From contig JANQRK010000001.1 in NCBI GenBank assembly GCA_028284585.1, positions 48,282-112,281 on the forward strand: a DNA stretch of 64,000 nucleotides. Reading direction: 5' to 3'. The DNA is from Chromatiales bacterium (GTDB lineage Bacteria > Pseudomonadota > Gammaproteobacteria > Chromatiales > Chromatiaceae). The notes below the pieces were generated by a model that made no database searches, was not told the origin of the DNA, and worked only from the letters and a program-made list of their open reading frames with translations. Made by a program: the position numbers and the translations under genes. Below are positions 11,201 to 18,405 of this stretch, piece after piece; position 1 is the first letter of the stretch; every line of letters starts with the position of its first letter.

Positions 11201-12220
11201 GGTAGCCACAACAGGGGCCGAGGCCACCCCGACGGCCGCAAGCGCTATCCCCGCGGCCGCACCGCCGATGATCGAGCCGATCTCACCGCCGACCGCCTCT
11301 ACGGCCCAGCGCTTCATGATGTCGGCGGCTTCTTCACTGCTGCCAGCCGAGGCCGCTTGGGAGGAAACTACGAGTAGGCTGAGGATACCGCCGACATAGC
11401 CCATACGATTAAGGACATGCGTGGCGCCGTTGAGCCTCGAGACCTCCGCCCCCGCCAGCAAGCTATCAAGGCCGGATTGAACCGCTGCCCTAGTTCGTGG
11501 ATCGGCGTCGTCCAGCAGCGCCTGAACGGCCTCGCGCTTAGCAGGGTCTTCGAGTGCCTTGGCGAGATCGTCATCACCTAGATCCAGGAAACCGCTAAGA
11601 TCGCCGCTCGCTAAACCGCTCAGTGAAATCCGCACCTGCGAGTTCAATGCCACGGCGTTAAGTACGGTCGGCAAGTCCGTGGTTCGGTAGAGGTCTCGTA
11701 GTTGCTCCCGCGGCAACCCGTCGATCGTAGTGACGTTCGGATTCTCGAGTAGGGCTGGGAGCTCGGCCAATGCGAAGGTGCCGTCGAGCTTCCCAAATTC
11801 GATTAGGGTGACTACTTCACCCGCTGTCTCCCGGGCGAATCTAGCTGATACGTCGTCCCAGATACCGTTCGGGACGCGTTTGCCATCAACTACATCCCCG
11901 TTAAGAAACCTGTAAGCACTTGAATCTGCTTCAGATGGATCTCCTCCAACCAGCTCTTCCAACTTGGATACCAACAAAGAATTACTTTCAAAATCGAGGA
12001 ACTTTGCCACCTCGGATTCTTGAATTATCCTAGCACCATGCTGATCACCAAGTGCCTGTGCCGCTGCCCCATAGCTTGAACCGCTACTGGCTCTTCCGCT
12101 GAATAAGACTGTAGGGTTTCCCGTCGAAGAAGCATCAATTTCTAGAATTAGCTTACGAAGATCTTCGACACTTTCTACATTAGCCAGTAGAGACTTCGCT
12201 TCTGCAGCAGTCCTTGCCAT
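5279..12220 (-). CDS. Giant RTX protein with toxin-like N-terminal domain, type I secretion substrate
   Basis: A 2313-residue protein, the last gene of the type I secretion operon. Residues about 1-290 contain a compact domain (FSGRASSGSSYG, IIQESEVAKFLD, GIWDDVSARFARETAGEV, LPALLENPNVTTI) resembling C-terminal toxin modules I have seen in polymorphic toxins. Residues about 296-357 are a glycine-rich hydrophobic stretch, possibly membrane-active. From about residue 540 there are dozens of GGxGxDxLx calcium-binding nonapeptides in several blocks, interrupted near residues 1780-1880 by a cadherin/dystroglycan-like beta domain (PVPEWVQFDASQRT, YRLSISATDPSG). Near residues 1900-2150 a long module with RYFVDNLADSLIEQ / RYYVDVASDHVIEG is repeated. 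The C-terminus (ITADRVEQLISAVAGFG ... YAAIVSAHWQ) has the look of a non-cleaved T1SS signal. The role could be toxin or adhesin; the N-terminal reading is inference. Confidence 0.9.
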   Translation of the reverse strand: MARTAAEAKSLLANVESVEDLRKLILEIDASSTGNPTVLFSGRASSGSSYGAAAQALGDQHGARIIQESEVAKFLDFESNSLLVSKLEELVGGDPSEADSSAYRFLNGDVVDGKRVPNGIWDDVSARFARETAGEVVTLIEFGKLDGTFALAELPALLENPNVTTIDGLPREQLRDLYRTTDLPTVLNAVALNSQVRISLSGLASGDLSGFLDLGDDDLAKALEDPAKREAVQALLDDADPRTRAAVQSGLDSLLAGAEVSRLNGATHVLNRMGYVGGILSLLVVSSQAASAGSSEEAADIMKRWAVEAVGGEIGSIIGGAAAGIALAAVGVASAPVVATLVVGASLVGGFVGAEWSSEFYDALGEQDGPDRARVLGKLTELYFGPGAVVAPDQIPSADGSFSWIDPSLSAQEIYQAAQGDIAWRYALDKLNPFVVGGVDYAAVHNAEGELDLYDSSTGQGLTDQYLMARAEALHTYVALFNDGIDGVGRTFPAGYAPHFYDSSVQSEDASEEAVVDLDAGSDSVAQRLFGNERGEIVRGGYQDDMLFGDDGQDHLDGGEGADYLEGGKGIDTYIVTDGDSLFDRDGSGRVLFDDVILSGGSRIGQGSIYASADGRLRYEMNGDDLQVTRVQDGASVSILGHRNGELGIELGESQAGVSANHLLTQGGSESEVLRGQIDIAVVDLELLNAWNLPDRILGEGGRDWIYAWDDGPQHIENGMVFDSAPDTDIVEGGPGKDFIHGGAGDDVLYATDSVDASSVILGQGSLEPFVSGPQEGDFVSGQSGQDELYGSGRLDGLFGGDGDDLIYGGAGDDVIDGDRSVVVTPAAMDPVSHDYTWHEIDQDGVRQLYLFDYVGGVGDDRIHAGEGDDLVWGGAADDRIYGDAGHDQIQGDLAGVHPTTGQALLAGALHGNDLLSGGTGDDVIDGNNGHDILLGGAGADQLDGDSRVLVEGDAPLHGDDYLSGGAGHDTLTGGGGADLLLGGSGEDLLYGDLNGLDPAWHGADVLYGGDGEDQLVGDGGGDTLHGGSGDDSLYGDDIDQFLLAGDDALYGGSGSDELSGGRGRDLLFGGTGTDRLWGDAGDDRLVGGAGADYLEGGAGADTYWFAAGDSPYANGQTEVIVDAAAQKNSVVFAADVARESVELVLIRDSDDVILRYADSDALYITGGLTGAIAQFAFDDVGTLGYRELVAAEIDNARYLSGGAGDDLTFGSGADDNLSGMAGNDLLLGGAGADRIDGGTGANRLVGGAGSDTYLVNANAQANGHIGAQNQIIDSPDRSSLVRFGAGIEVTDLSLEPSGSGVLISSLFNNLFIPDGANGKVVDRFEFDSGEVYDFYGLSAAVNAPEIDVQGSAAADDLQGSSGRDNLRGLAGDDRLFGGAGRDRLDGGLGADQLSGGTGYDHYIVHDPGDLVIEAENAGYDWVESSVDYTLPEHVEALQLEGAAPLAATGNSAANYIRGNSAANQLSGGAGDDHILGYGGLDVIDGGDGDDYLQGSFRISGGNGDDRMFAYTRSSDGSRPIYELAGGSGNDTYELWQPYFIYELGTIVEQADGGVDTLVLHGDRFSIGSGLPDHVENLRYEYATDQWFGADTLNLRGNALDNRIEIGRENPDSRIGLHGLAGDDTLIGSSGSESGSSSQGLFGGEGDDQLMGLAGNDDLFGGAGDDVLTGGSGGDRLLGGQGVDTYVFARGDSSDADRPDRIEDDEGASVLRFGPGIGVRDLQIEQVGSDLHVTYSHDDTLIFDGGAAPGRVAHYAFDSGAQLAPEVLDSLMADNRVPIVTAGPLSWTVHEGRPLELDLPAELFFDPDGDSLQYSLESATPGPVPEWVQFDASQRTVSIGAVDGDAGAYRLSISATDPSGARADVGVDLQVLDTGFAVGGSANDVLRGSAGADNLAGGEGQDRLYGGAGIDWLDGDVGDDRLYGGAGDDLLSGSSGRDLLNGQAGADQMSGGPGNDRYFVDNLADSLIEQADEGSDRVYSDIDFTLAADFEDLVLRGNLDLTGTGNMSANRLYGNSGANLLYGLGGNDRLLGRDGDDLLFGGEGNDVLNGGTGSDELSGGLGDDRYYVDVASDHVIEGPEAGLDRVYSTTDFGLTADLEYLFLQGDLDLAGVGNADANRLYGNTGDNLLRGQAGDDRLIGRDGGDRLFGDEGGDRLYGGNGDDLLSGGAGNDLLDGGAGSDTYRFDLGDGSDRIHNKVDGAVPEDHDMLRFAEGIDAEAIWFSQAGNDLLARVIGSQDRVRMSGWYADPETRLDSIVDGDGDHITADRVEQLISAVAGFGVGSSATVDLTPPEQEAYAAIVSAHWQAASPLQV

Positions 12221-12244
12221 TACAATAGTCCTTTTTGCATTACA

Positions 12245-12682
12245 TCAAAATTTAAACTTGACAATAGTATTCGGAATTTGCTTACGAACACCCCAGTATC
12301 CGTATACCTTCAAAGCGTCTTTAAGGCAGTTTTTGACCTCGGAATCCGAGACTTTAGAGCTCTCGGGACGATCTAGCATTAATAAGTGCCAGACTCGAAG
12401 GAATGGACTGGAACCGAGTTCACTACTTCCACCATCCTGCTTTATTCGTCCGGTAATATGTTCACCATTCCACGACAGTAGGAATGTTGCTTGATTTCCT
12501 TCCTCCCGGATCCCCCTAGCGATCACCATGAAAAAAATTTTGTTCTCACGATCTATCGTGAAAGACGGTCTCTCACCTCCGTAATAGTCTCCTCTACGAC
12601 GTGGGTGATACTTATCCCATATCTCGTGGAGCTCATACTTCTCTATATCCTCATCAGAAGCGTACTCGTTCACAAAACCCAT
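12245..12682 (-). CDS. Small protein of unknown function, candidate immunity protein for the RTX toxin
   Basis: A 145-residue protein starting MGFVNEYASDEDIEKYEL. The ATG at 12682 has a strong GAGGGGAAGG ribosome site; the frame stays open further upstream but would overlap hlyD and has no such site. No signal peptide or membrane segment is visible, so it should be cytosolic. The pattern FTIDRENKIFFMVI followed by FLLSWNGEHI resembles small proteins found beside polymorphic toxin genes, as I recall them. It ends 24 bases before the RTX start and is lower in GC than the transporter genes, like the first part of the RTX gene. That pairing suggests toxin/immunity. It is not an HlyC-type acyltransferase by motif. 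Function is unproven. Confidence 0.75.
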   Translation of the reverse strand: MGFVNEYASDEDIEKYELHEIWDKYHPRRRGDYYGGERPSFTIDRENKIFFMVIARGIREEGNQATFLLSWNGEHITGRIKQDGGSSELGSSPFLRVWHLLMLDRPESSKVSDSEVKNCLKDALKVYGYWGVRKQIPNTIVKFKF

Positions 12683-12830
12683 GTCCTTCCCCTCGCTGAC
12701 TTCAGGCATAAGTAAGCTAATACTATAGAAAACAACCATATTGCAGATGAAAAACATAGCATGCAATTTGCAAAATAAGATCTGAAAATGTGCAACTGGG
12801 GCCTGCAGAGCCGCCCCGAGTTTCGGTTTT
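12683..12830 (-). promoter_or_regulatory. AT-rich gap between hlyD and the small gene, possible internal promoter
   Basis: This 148-base gap inside an otherwise tight operon is AT-rich. Read on the minus strand it holds several sigma-70-like pieces, including a TATAGT box about 40 bases before the start codon, but no well-spaced -35 partner stands out. It could let the immunity-like gene and RTX gene be expressed apart from the transporter, or simply mark the left junction of an inserted toxin module. Confidence 0.3.
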
Positions 12831-14135
12831 TTACCTTTCTCGCACACTCTCATCCGCATACCGCAATAGAGGGCTCAAAAAGAACTCGATCAATCGCCTC
12901 GATCCCGTACGCGATTCAACAGTAACCGTCATGCCAGGCGTCAAAGAGAGTAACTTCTCTTGTACTTGGATCTCGGCGCTGTTCATCCGCACCCGCATTT
13001 TATAGACCAGGCCTCGCTGCTCGTCGGCGACTGCGTCATTCGACAGATCGATCACTTCCCCTGCTATGGTTCCATAGCGCGTGAACGGGAAGGCATCGAT
13101 CTTTATCTCGGCGGACTGGCCGACGTGCACAAACCCGATATCTTTGTTCTCGAGGAGTGCTTCTACCTCTATGGCACGATCTTGGGGAACGATCACCATC
13201 AGCTCCTGAGCCGGGGTCACGACCGCTCCCGTATTACGGACGGCCAGCTGCTGTACGATGCCAGCGACCGGGGCCTTGATTTTCCGCGCATTCAGGTTGC
13301 TGCGGGCCTTGGCAAGTTCCGTTTCAGCGGCCATGCGCTCACGCGCTGCGAGCCCGGCACGCTCGAGCACCTCACGATAAAATTCACTGCGGGCCAGTTC
13401 GGCGCGCATCTCGAGCTCACGGATCGCCGCCTCCAGCTCGTCGAGCCGACTGCGCTTGCTCGCCAGCTCATGCTCGACCTCGAGGCGCTCTTGCTCGGTT
13501 TCCAGATACTGCTGCTCGGGTAGCAGTTTCCGCTCCGCCAGCCCTTGCTGATCCTTTGCCCTGCGGCTGACGATCGGCAGGATCAGCCGTAGCTTCTCTA
13601 CTTGGAATCGGGCACTGCGCTGCTCTGCGAGCCTACGATCACGCTCGCCGGCCAAGACCCTCAAGCGGTCTTCGAACTCGCGCCAAGTGCGCACTAGCAA
13701 CGGGTCAAGATTTATAGCAAAGTTTTCTGGTTTTGAAGAATTTTCGCCCTCCAGCCATGCGCCCAAGCGCCGATAGCGGGCGACTGATGCCTCAGCAAGG
13801 CTCAACTCTTCGCTCAGGCGCTCGATATCGGCCCGAGCCCGACTGTCATCGAGCGCGATCAGGAGTTCGTCTTTCTCTACGGCCTGTCCCTCGGCGACAT
13901 GGATGGCGGTCACCGTGCCGATCTCCAACGGCTGTACCGTCTTACTGTGGCCGTTGGGAATGACGCGTCCCTGTGCGACGGCGACGATATCGACCTGCCC
14001 ATAGGTCGCCCAGGCACATCCAAACGCAAATACCACCAAGATGGCCCAAAGGATCGCTCTACCCGCGGGTGAAGGAGGAGTCGCTTCGACTTCCAGTGCG
14101 GCCGGAAGGAAGGCGGTTTCTGCTCCGCGCTTCAT
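12831..14135 (-). CDS. hlyD: HlyD-family periplasmic adaptor of the type I secretion system
   Basis: A 434-residue membrane fusion protein. One N-terminal membrane helix (about residues 27-47, AILWAILVVFAFGCAWATYG) is followed by the first lipoyl half (GRVIPNGHSKTVQPLEIGTV), a long coiled coil (about residues 95-290, LSLAEASVARYR to ETELAKARSNL), the second lipoyl half (IKAPVAGIVQQLAVRNTGAVV) and a beta-barrel region with the HlyD signature TPGMTVTVESRTGSRRLI. The length and order are typical of HlyD. Its ATG overlaps the stop of the ABC transporter gene by four bases, so the two are translationally coupled. A TolC-type channel is not encoded in this operon. Confidence 0.92.
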   Translation of the reverse strand: MKRGAETAFLPAALEVEATPPSPAGRAILWAILVVFAFGCAWATYGQVDIVAVAQGRVIPNGHSKTVQPLEIGTVTAIHVAEGQAVEKDELLIALDDSRARADIERLSEELSLAEASVARYRRLGAWLEGENSSKPENFAINLDPLLVRTWREFEDRLRVLAGERDRRLAEQRSARFQVEKLRLILPIVSRRAKDQQGLAERKLLPEQQYLETEQERLEVEHELASKRSRLDELEAAIRELEMRAELARSEFYREVLERAGLAARERMAAETELAKARSNLNARKIKAPVAGIVQQLAVRNTGAVVTPAQELMVIVPQDRAIEVEALLENKDIGFVHVGQSAEIKIDAFPFTRYGTIAGEVIDLSNDAVADEQRGLVYKMRVRMNSAEIQVQEKLLSLTPGMTVTVESRTGSRRLIEFFLSPLLRYADESVRER

Positions 14136-16342
14136 GGCTTCCCCCCCTGCGGTTGCCTTGCGCTAACGGCTGACCGAGCTTCCTCCACAGGCCCGGGACA
14201 GTCTTTTGTCGCCAGACCCGACTGCAACGCCCACAGACGGGCATACAGGCCATCGCTGCCGCGAAGCGACTCATGATCGCCCTGCTCGATGACCCGCCCC
14301 CGATCGAGCACCAGGATACGATCGGCCTGGCTCACGGCACTCAGCCGGTGGGCGATGACGAACACTGTGCGCCCATGGCAGATGGCGCGCATATTATGTT
14401 GCACCATCCGCTCGGACTCGTAGTCGAGCGCACTGGTCGCCTCATCCAGGATCAAGATCTTGGGGTCACTTACCAAGGCACGAGCAATCGCTATTCGCTG
14501 GCGTTGGCCGCCGGACAGACTGCTTCCCTGTTCACCGACGATTGTGTCATAGCCCTCTGGCAGTTCGAGGATGAACTCATGAGCGCCCGCCAGCTTCGCG
14601 GCCGCGACGATCGGCTCCATTGGCAGGCCGGGATTGGCCAATGCGATGTTGTCGCGCACACTGCGGTTGAACAGGAAGTTTTCCTGCAAGACAACACCCA
14701 CCTGTCGACGCAACCAAGCTGGCTCGACCAGGGCAAGGTCGACGCCATCGATCGATACCCGCCCTGCTTCGGGGACATACAGGCGTTGAATCAGTTTGCT
14801 CAGCGTGCTCTTGCCCGAACCCGAGCGCCCCACGATACCGATCAGCTCGCCGGCTCTGATATCCAGGCTAACATCGCTTAGCACCTGGGACCGCTCGGGC
14901 GAATACCTGAAGCCAACGTGTTCAAAGCGCACCGCGCCGTGCAATGTCGGCAGCGTAGCGCGGCCGGGATTGTAGCCTTGCTCGACCGGCATGTTCAGGA
15001 TGTCACCCAACCGACGCAACGAGATACCCGCCTGCTGAAAATCCTGCCAGAGTTGCACCAAACGCAGGATCGGCCCACTGATGCGAGCCGCAATCATATT
15101 GAATGCGATGAGCTGACCGACTGAAAGTGCGCCCTGCATCACCAGGTTGGCACCGACCCACAGAATCAGCACCACCGTTACCTTGTTGACGAATCCGGCG
15201 CACTGCCCGGCGATGTTCCCCAGGTTCGAGGCCCGGAAGCTCGCACCGACATAGCCAGCCAGCTGATCCTCCCAGCGACGCTGCATCTGCGGTTCGACTG
15301 CCATCGACTTCAGCGTTTGGATGCCGGTCACTGTCTCAACCAAGAATGCCTGGTTTTCGGCTCCACGATTGAATTTTTCTTCCAGGCGCGCCCGCAAAAT
15401 CGGAGTCACCCAGGCAGACAAAGCGACATAGAAGGGGATCGCACCAGCAACTACTGCAGTGAGCAGCGGGCTGTAGAGGTATAGCACGATGAAAAACACC
15501 AGCGTGAAGAAAAAATCGATCAGCAGGGTCAATGCAGACCCAGTCAGAAAGCTGCGGATATTTTCCAACTCACGTACGCGGGCGACGGAGTCGCCGACCC
15601 GTCGCGCCTCGAAATAGGCCAAAGGCAGGCGTAGAAGATGACTGAATAGCTTTGCACCCAGTAGCACATCGATACGATTGGCAGTATGCGAAAAGACATA
15701 GGTGCGCAATCCGCCTAGCACTACTTCGAACAAAGCGAGGGCCAGCAAACCAATCGCTAGAACATCTAGCGTGGTCAGACCGCGGTGCACCAGCACCTTG
15801 TCCACGATCACTTGGAAGAACAGTGGCGTAACCAAGGCGAACAGTTGCAGAAAGAACGAAGCCGCCAAGACTTCGCCGAGCAAGCGACGGTGCTTGACGA
15901 TCGGCGGGATGAACCATGAAAAGCCGAAGCTTCCCCCAGCATCCCGTAGCTGCGCCCGGCGAGTGACCAAGATCAATCGGCCGGACCAAGCGGATTCGAA
16001 GACTGCACGCGGCAGGGTTAGGGGGCGTGACTCGAGTGGATCCTGCACCAACACTTTGTCGTCACTAACGCCGGCAACGACGAAAAAGTGCCCATCCACA
16101 TGCTGGGCGATCGCAGGCAATGCCGCCGCCTCAAGACGTTCCCAGTCGGACTCGACGCTGCCCAACTTCAACGCTAGCATCCGTCCGGCACGCAGGATGT
16201 CCTCGGGCTTTGCGAAACGACCGCTGATCCCCAGTTCGTGAGTCAGGTGTTCGACGGTGGCTGCATGGCCATGGTATCTGGCCAATACTACGAGGCAAGA
16301 CAAACCAGTATCGACCGGTTTGCTATCGGTGCTGTGCGGCAT
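14132..16342 (-). CDS. hlyB: HlyB-type ABC exporter with inactive C39-like domain
   Basis: A 736-residue inner-membrane exporter. Residues 1-130 form a C39-like domain: DTGLSCLVVLARYHG has threonine where the catalytic cysteine of C39 peptidases sits, while the histidine (DGHFFVV) and aspartate (VQDPLESRP) are kept. It should therefore bind, not cleave, its substrate, as in HlyB. Then come six transmembrane helices (WFIPPIVKHRRLLGEVL, LQLFALVTPLFFQVIVDKVL, SRVGD-like RRVGDSVARVRELENIRSFL) and the ATPase with Walker A GRSGSGKST, signature LSGGQRQ and Walker B ILILDEATSALD. It is very close to E. coli HlyB throughout. It is first in the operon with hlyD, the immunity-like gene and the RTX gene. 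Confidence 0.93.
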   Translation of the reverse strand: MPHSTDSKPVDTGLSCLVVLARYHGHAATVEHLTHELGISGRFAKPEDILRAGRMLALKLGSVESDWERLEAAALPAIAQHVDGHFFVVAGVSDDKVLVQDPLESRPLTLPRAVFESAWSGRLILVTRRAQLRDAGGSFGFSWFIPPIVKHRRLLGEVLAASFFLQLFALVTPLFFQVIVDKVLVHRGLTTLDVLAIGLLALALFEVVLGGLRTYVFSHTANRIDVLLGAKLFSHLLRLPLAYFEARRVGDSVARVRELENIRSFLTGSALTLLIDFFFTLVFFIVLYLYSPLLTAVVAGAIPFYVALSAWVTPILRARLEEKFNRGAENQAFLVETVTGIQTLKSMAVEPQMQRRWEDQLAGYVGASFRASNLGNIAGQCAGFVNKVTVVLILWVGANLVMQGALSVGQLIAFNMIAARISGPILRLVQLWQDFQQAGISLRRLGDILNMPVEQGYNPGRATLPTLHGAVRFEHVGFRYSPERSQVLSDVSLDIRAGELIGIVGRSGSGKSTLSKLIQRLYVPEAGRVSIDGVDLALVEPAWLRRQVGVVLQENFLFNRSVRDNIALANPGLPMEPIVAAAKLAGAHEFILELPEGYDTIVGEQGSSLSGGQRQRIAIARALVSDPKILILDEATSALDYESERMVQHNMRAICHGRTVFVIAHRLSAVSQADRILVLDRGRVIEQGDHESLRGSDGLYARLWALQSGLATKDCPGPVEEARSAVSARQPQGGKP

Positions 16343-16844
16343 GTTTCCACCCTTCCTTGGGCATCGCGGATCCCTGAATCATCCATGTCCCGGTCAGGAC
16401 CGGTCGGGAACCGCATTCAACATCGCACCTTCGGGGGCGATGACGCGACAAGCTACCCCAACTCTCCCTGGTTGTGCAAGCACTGCCTCATTGGATGCGG
16501 TTAATATTCTGAGCACCTCGCCAACGTCTATCGACGGAGAGACCCGTGAATCAAAATACCCCTACCGCAAGCCCGCTAGTGCAGCACTGGCCCGACAAAC
16601 AGCCATGAAGACCCTGCTGTTTACAGTTAGCCATCGACATCTCGAAGAGTTGATGTGCGGGAGGTGCCTTGCGCGGCTATTCCACATCGAAGACCTCGGC
16701 CATGAGCGCGATCACTACCTAGTGACCGCCCTGGTCCGCCAAGAACACTTGGATCAGGTGATTGACAAGGCGGCAGACCGCCCGCGCTGGGTCAGGTGGA
16801 CAGAATCCTGATTTCGCACTCTGTGAGGTACATCAACAACAGAA
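16343..16844. other. Gene-poor stretch upstream of the secretion operon
   Basis: About 500 bases with no convincing gene. A plus-strand frame at 16605-16811 would encode 68 residues beginning MKTLLFTVSHRHLEEL, but it has no ribosome site and no recognisable family; I keep it only as a remote possibility. The promoter of the minus-strand hlyB operon should lie here, yet I could not place a convincing -35/-10 pair. Confidence 0.4.
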
Positions 16845-16873
16845 AGTAGTTTAATTAAATAACCTAAACTACT
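16845..16873 (-). terminator. AT-rich hairpin downstream of tRNA-Leu
   Basis: A perfect nine-base inverted repeat (AGTAGTTTA / TAAACTACT) with an 11-base loop begins nine bases past the tRNA-Leu 3' end. Read on the minus strand, it is followed by a pyrimidine-rich CTTTCTGTTG tail, which suits a weak intrinsic terminator. Confidence 0.4.
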
Positions 16874-16881
16874 GTTTTAAT

Positions 16882-16969
16882 TGGTGCCCGGAGCCGGAAT
16901 CGAACCGGCACGGCCGCAATGGCCGGCGGATTTTAAGTCCGCTGCGTCTACCAATTCCGCCACCCGGGC
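16882..16969 (-). tRNA. tRNA-Leu (anticodon TAA)
   Basis: On the minus strand the 88-base gene starts GCCCGGGTGGCGGAATTGG, has the anticodon loop CTTAAAA (anticodon TAA), a long variable arm built from GCCGGCCATTGCGGCC, the T-arm GGTTCGATTCC, and an acceptor stem closing with CCGGGC. The CCA end is encoded. The long variable arm is diagnostic of leucine. In many gammaproteobacteria this gene is third in a Gly-Cys-Leu tRNA set; the Cys gene and a degraded Gly copy lie upstream here. Confidence 0.95.
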
Positions 16970-17040
16970 TTGGCTTGGCGGTGTTCACAAGATTCTATCA
17001 CTGACGTAGAACACTGCTCGGCTGCGCAATTGAGCCGCGA

Positions 17041-17301
17041 TCAGCGGCGGCGACCGCGCGGTTTGCCTCGGTCGAGGCCGACACCGATGACGCTACCATT
17101 GAATGTCTTGCCATCCAGGGCCGACATGGCCGCGCGGCCCTCGTGGCCCTCCATACTAATCGTGCCAAAACCCTTGCACTCGCTCGAGAAGATGTCTTTG
17201 GCAAGTTGTATCGAACGGACTTTGCCGTACTCACTGAACAGCGCGGAGACGTTTTCCTCGGTCGCGGACCGCGGTAACCCACGTATGAAGAGTGTAATCA
17301 A
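17041..17301 (-). CDS. Small RRM-domain RNA-binding protein
   Basis: A protein of about 86 residues with one RNA recognition motif. RNP2 is LFIRGL near the N-terminus and RNP1 is CKGFGTI in the middle; the C-terminus is basic (RGKPRGRRR). I chose TTG 17301, giving MITLFIRGL, because a GGGG sits eight bases upstream; TTG 17316 would add five residues. Such short RRM proteins bind RNA and are often cold-responsive. It lies between tRNA-Leu and tRNA-Cys on the same strand. Confidence 0.8.
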   Translation of the reverse strand: MITLFIRGLPRSATEENVSALFSEYGKVRSIQLAKDIFSSECKGFGTISMEGHEGRAAMSALDGKTFNGSVIGVGLDRGKPRGRRR

Positions 17302-17451
17302 TGTAATCGACCCCAAAGTGCCGAAACCAACTGCACAGAGGCCTATGGTCCCGAGTTAAGAAAATGGCATGCCCTAGCGGGAGCGGCTCACCGAGTTCGA
17401 AACGGACTAATCAAGATGTTTACCCCCCTACCCGCGAATTGAGCACGAAGG

Positions 17452-17525
17452 TGGAGGCCGAGCCCGGAATCGAACCGAGGTACACGGATTTGCAATCCGC
17501 TGCATGACCACTCTGCCACTCGGCC
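17452..17525 (-). tRNA. tRNA-Cys (anticodon GCA)
   Basis: A 74-base gene on the minus strand, beginning GGCCGAGTGGCAGAGTGG, with the anticodon loop TTGCAAA (anticodon GCA), T-arm GGTTCGATTCC and a matching acceptor 3' strand GGCTCGGCC followed by an encoded TCCA end. All four arms pair. Confidence 0.95.
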
Positions 17526-17605
17526 AAACTAGATACCTGGAAGCCAATCCAAGCAGCGCCGGTTATAAACAAGAAACCCCGCGCGCGCGGGGCCTGTCGG
17601 GTGTC

Positions 17606-17675
17606 TGGAGCAGGAAACGAGACTCGAACTCGCGACCCCAACTTTGGCTAAGGTGGCTGGCTCCCGTAGCCCCGC
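17606..17675 (-). pseudogene. Degenerate tRNA-Gly (GCC-type) relic
   Basis: On the minus strand the 3' half is nearly that of a normal tRNA-Gly: GGGGTCGCGAGTTCGAGTC, then TCGTTTCCTGCTCCA. The 5' end GCGGGG is recognisable, but the D-arm is missing its usual GCTCAGTTGG core and the anticodon stem (CCTTAGCCAAAGTT) no longer pairs well. The acceptor stem has mismatches. It occupies the place of glyW in the gly-cys-leu order known from E. coli. I infer a decayed gene, with a working copy elsewhere. Confidence 0.6.
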
Positions 17676-17790
17676 TGCAGGCTTCCTATCTTACTCTGAA
17701 TTACCTTCTTTTGGGAAGAACCGTGCGTGGTGTTTTGAGACTTTGCGCTCTGGTACCTGCTGTGGCGGAATCAGCCATAGCCACTGGCAT

Positions 17791-18375
17791 TCAGCCGCAC
17801 GCGACACCGTCGAGCGTCACGGCGATCTGCGCAGACAGGCTATCGAGCGAGCTGCGCAAGGCGTCGACGGCGTGCGCATAGCCATCAGAGGCCAGTGTCG
17901 CGGATTGATCAAAATTGCGGCGCGACATCGTCTCACCGGTGGCGATCCAGTAACGACCGCTCACCCGCACCCGGCCGTCATGGGTCGGATGGAACGCATC
18001 GAATTCGACGCGCAGGCGGCACGCGGGAACTGGCGTCCAGCGGCCTGCCTGGCGCTCGATCGCAATGCCGCCGTGCGATTGCTCGATACCGGCCACCAGC
18101 ACCTTGGCGATGGCGTCGTCAAGCGGCTCTGCCCAAAAATGCCGGTGCGCGGACTCGATGCGATTGGCGGCCGTCTGCAATGCGATGCTCTGAGTATGGA
18201 GATAGGCCGGCAAGCGAATCGGGACCAGGACCCAGCGTACCACCGGCACCGTGAGCTGGGCGCGCTGCGTACTCCCCGCCAGCACCAGACTGTAGTACCG
18301 CTCCGGACGCTGTACCGAGTTGGTTGCACACGCAGCCAGGCACGCAACACTCAGCAGCAAAATCCAGTGCTTCAT
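17791..18375 (-). CDS. pqiC: PqiC-like lipoprotein of the Pqi lipid-transport system
   Basis: A 194-residue lipoprotein with the signal MKHWILLLSVACLAAC (lipobox LAAC). The following ABC_trans_aux pattern RYYSLVL ... VVRWVLVPIRLPAYLHTQSIAL ... HFWAEPLDDAIAKVL is that of PqiC (YmbA). PqiC anchors the PqiB tube to the outer membrane. The length is usual. It is the last gene of a pqiA-pqiA-pqiB-pqiC set on the minus strand, 30 bases after pqiB. Confidence 0.88.
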   Translation of the reverse strand: MKHWILLLSVACLAACATNSVQRPERYYSLVLAGSTQRAQLTVPVVRWVLVPIRLPAYLHTQSIALQTAANRIESAHRHFWAEPLDDAIAKVLVAGIEQSHGGIAIERQAGRWTPVPACRLRVEFDAFHPTHDGRVRVSGRYWIATGETMSRRNFDQSATLASDGYAHAVDALRSSLDSLSAQIAVTLDGVACG

Positions 18376-18405
18376 TGACGCACTCCGCTGTTCATCGCCA
18401 TGCCT

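Noticed and set aside
16605..16811. A 68-codon plus-strand frame upstream of the type I secretion operon
   Set aside because: It has no ribosome site and no recognised family, so it is noted only within the intergenic entry.
16864..16880. CTAAACTACTGTTTTAA next to tRNA-Leu, closely resembling the upstream box of GG-leader gene 3
   Set aside because: It is part of a hairpin following the tRNA gene, and no GG-N10-GC element lies near; the match is best explained by AT-rich chance.
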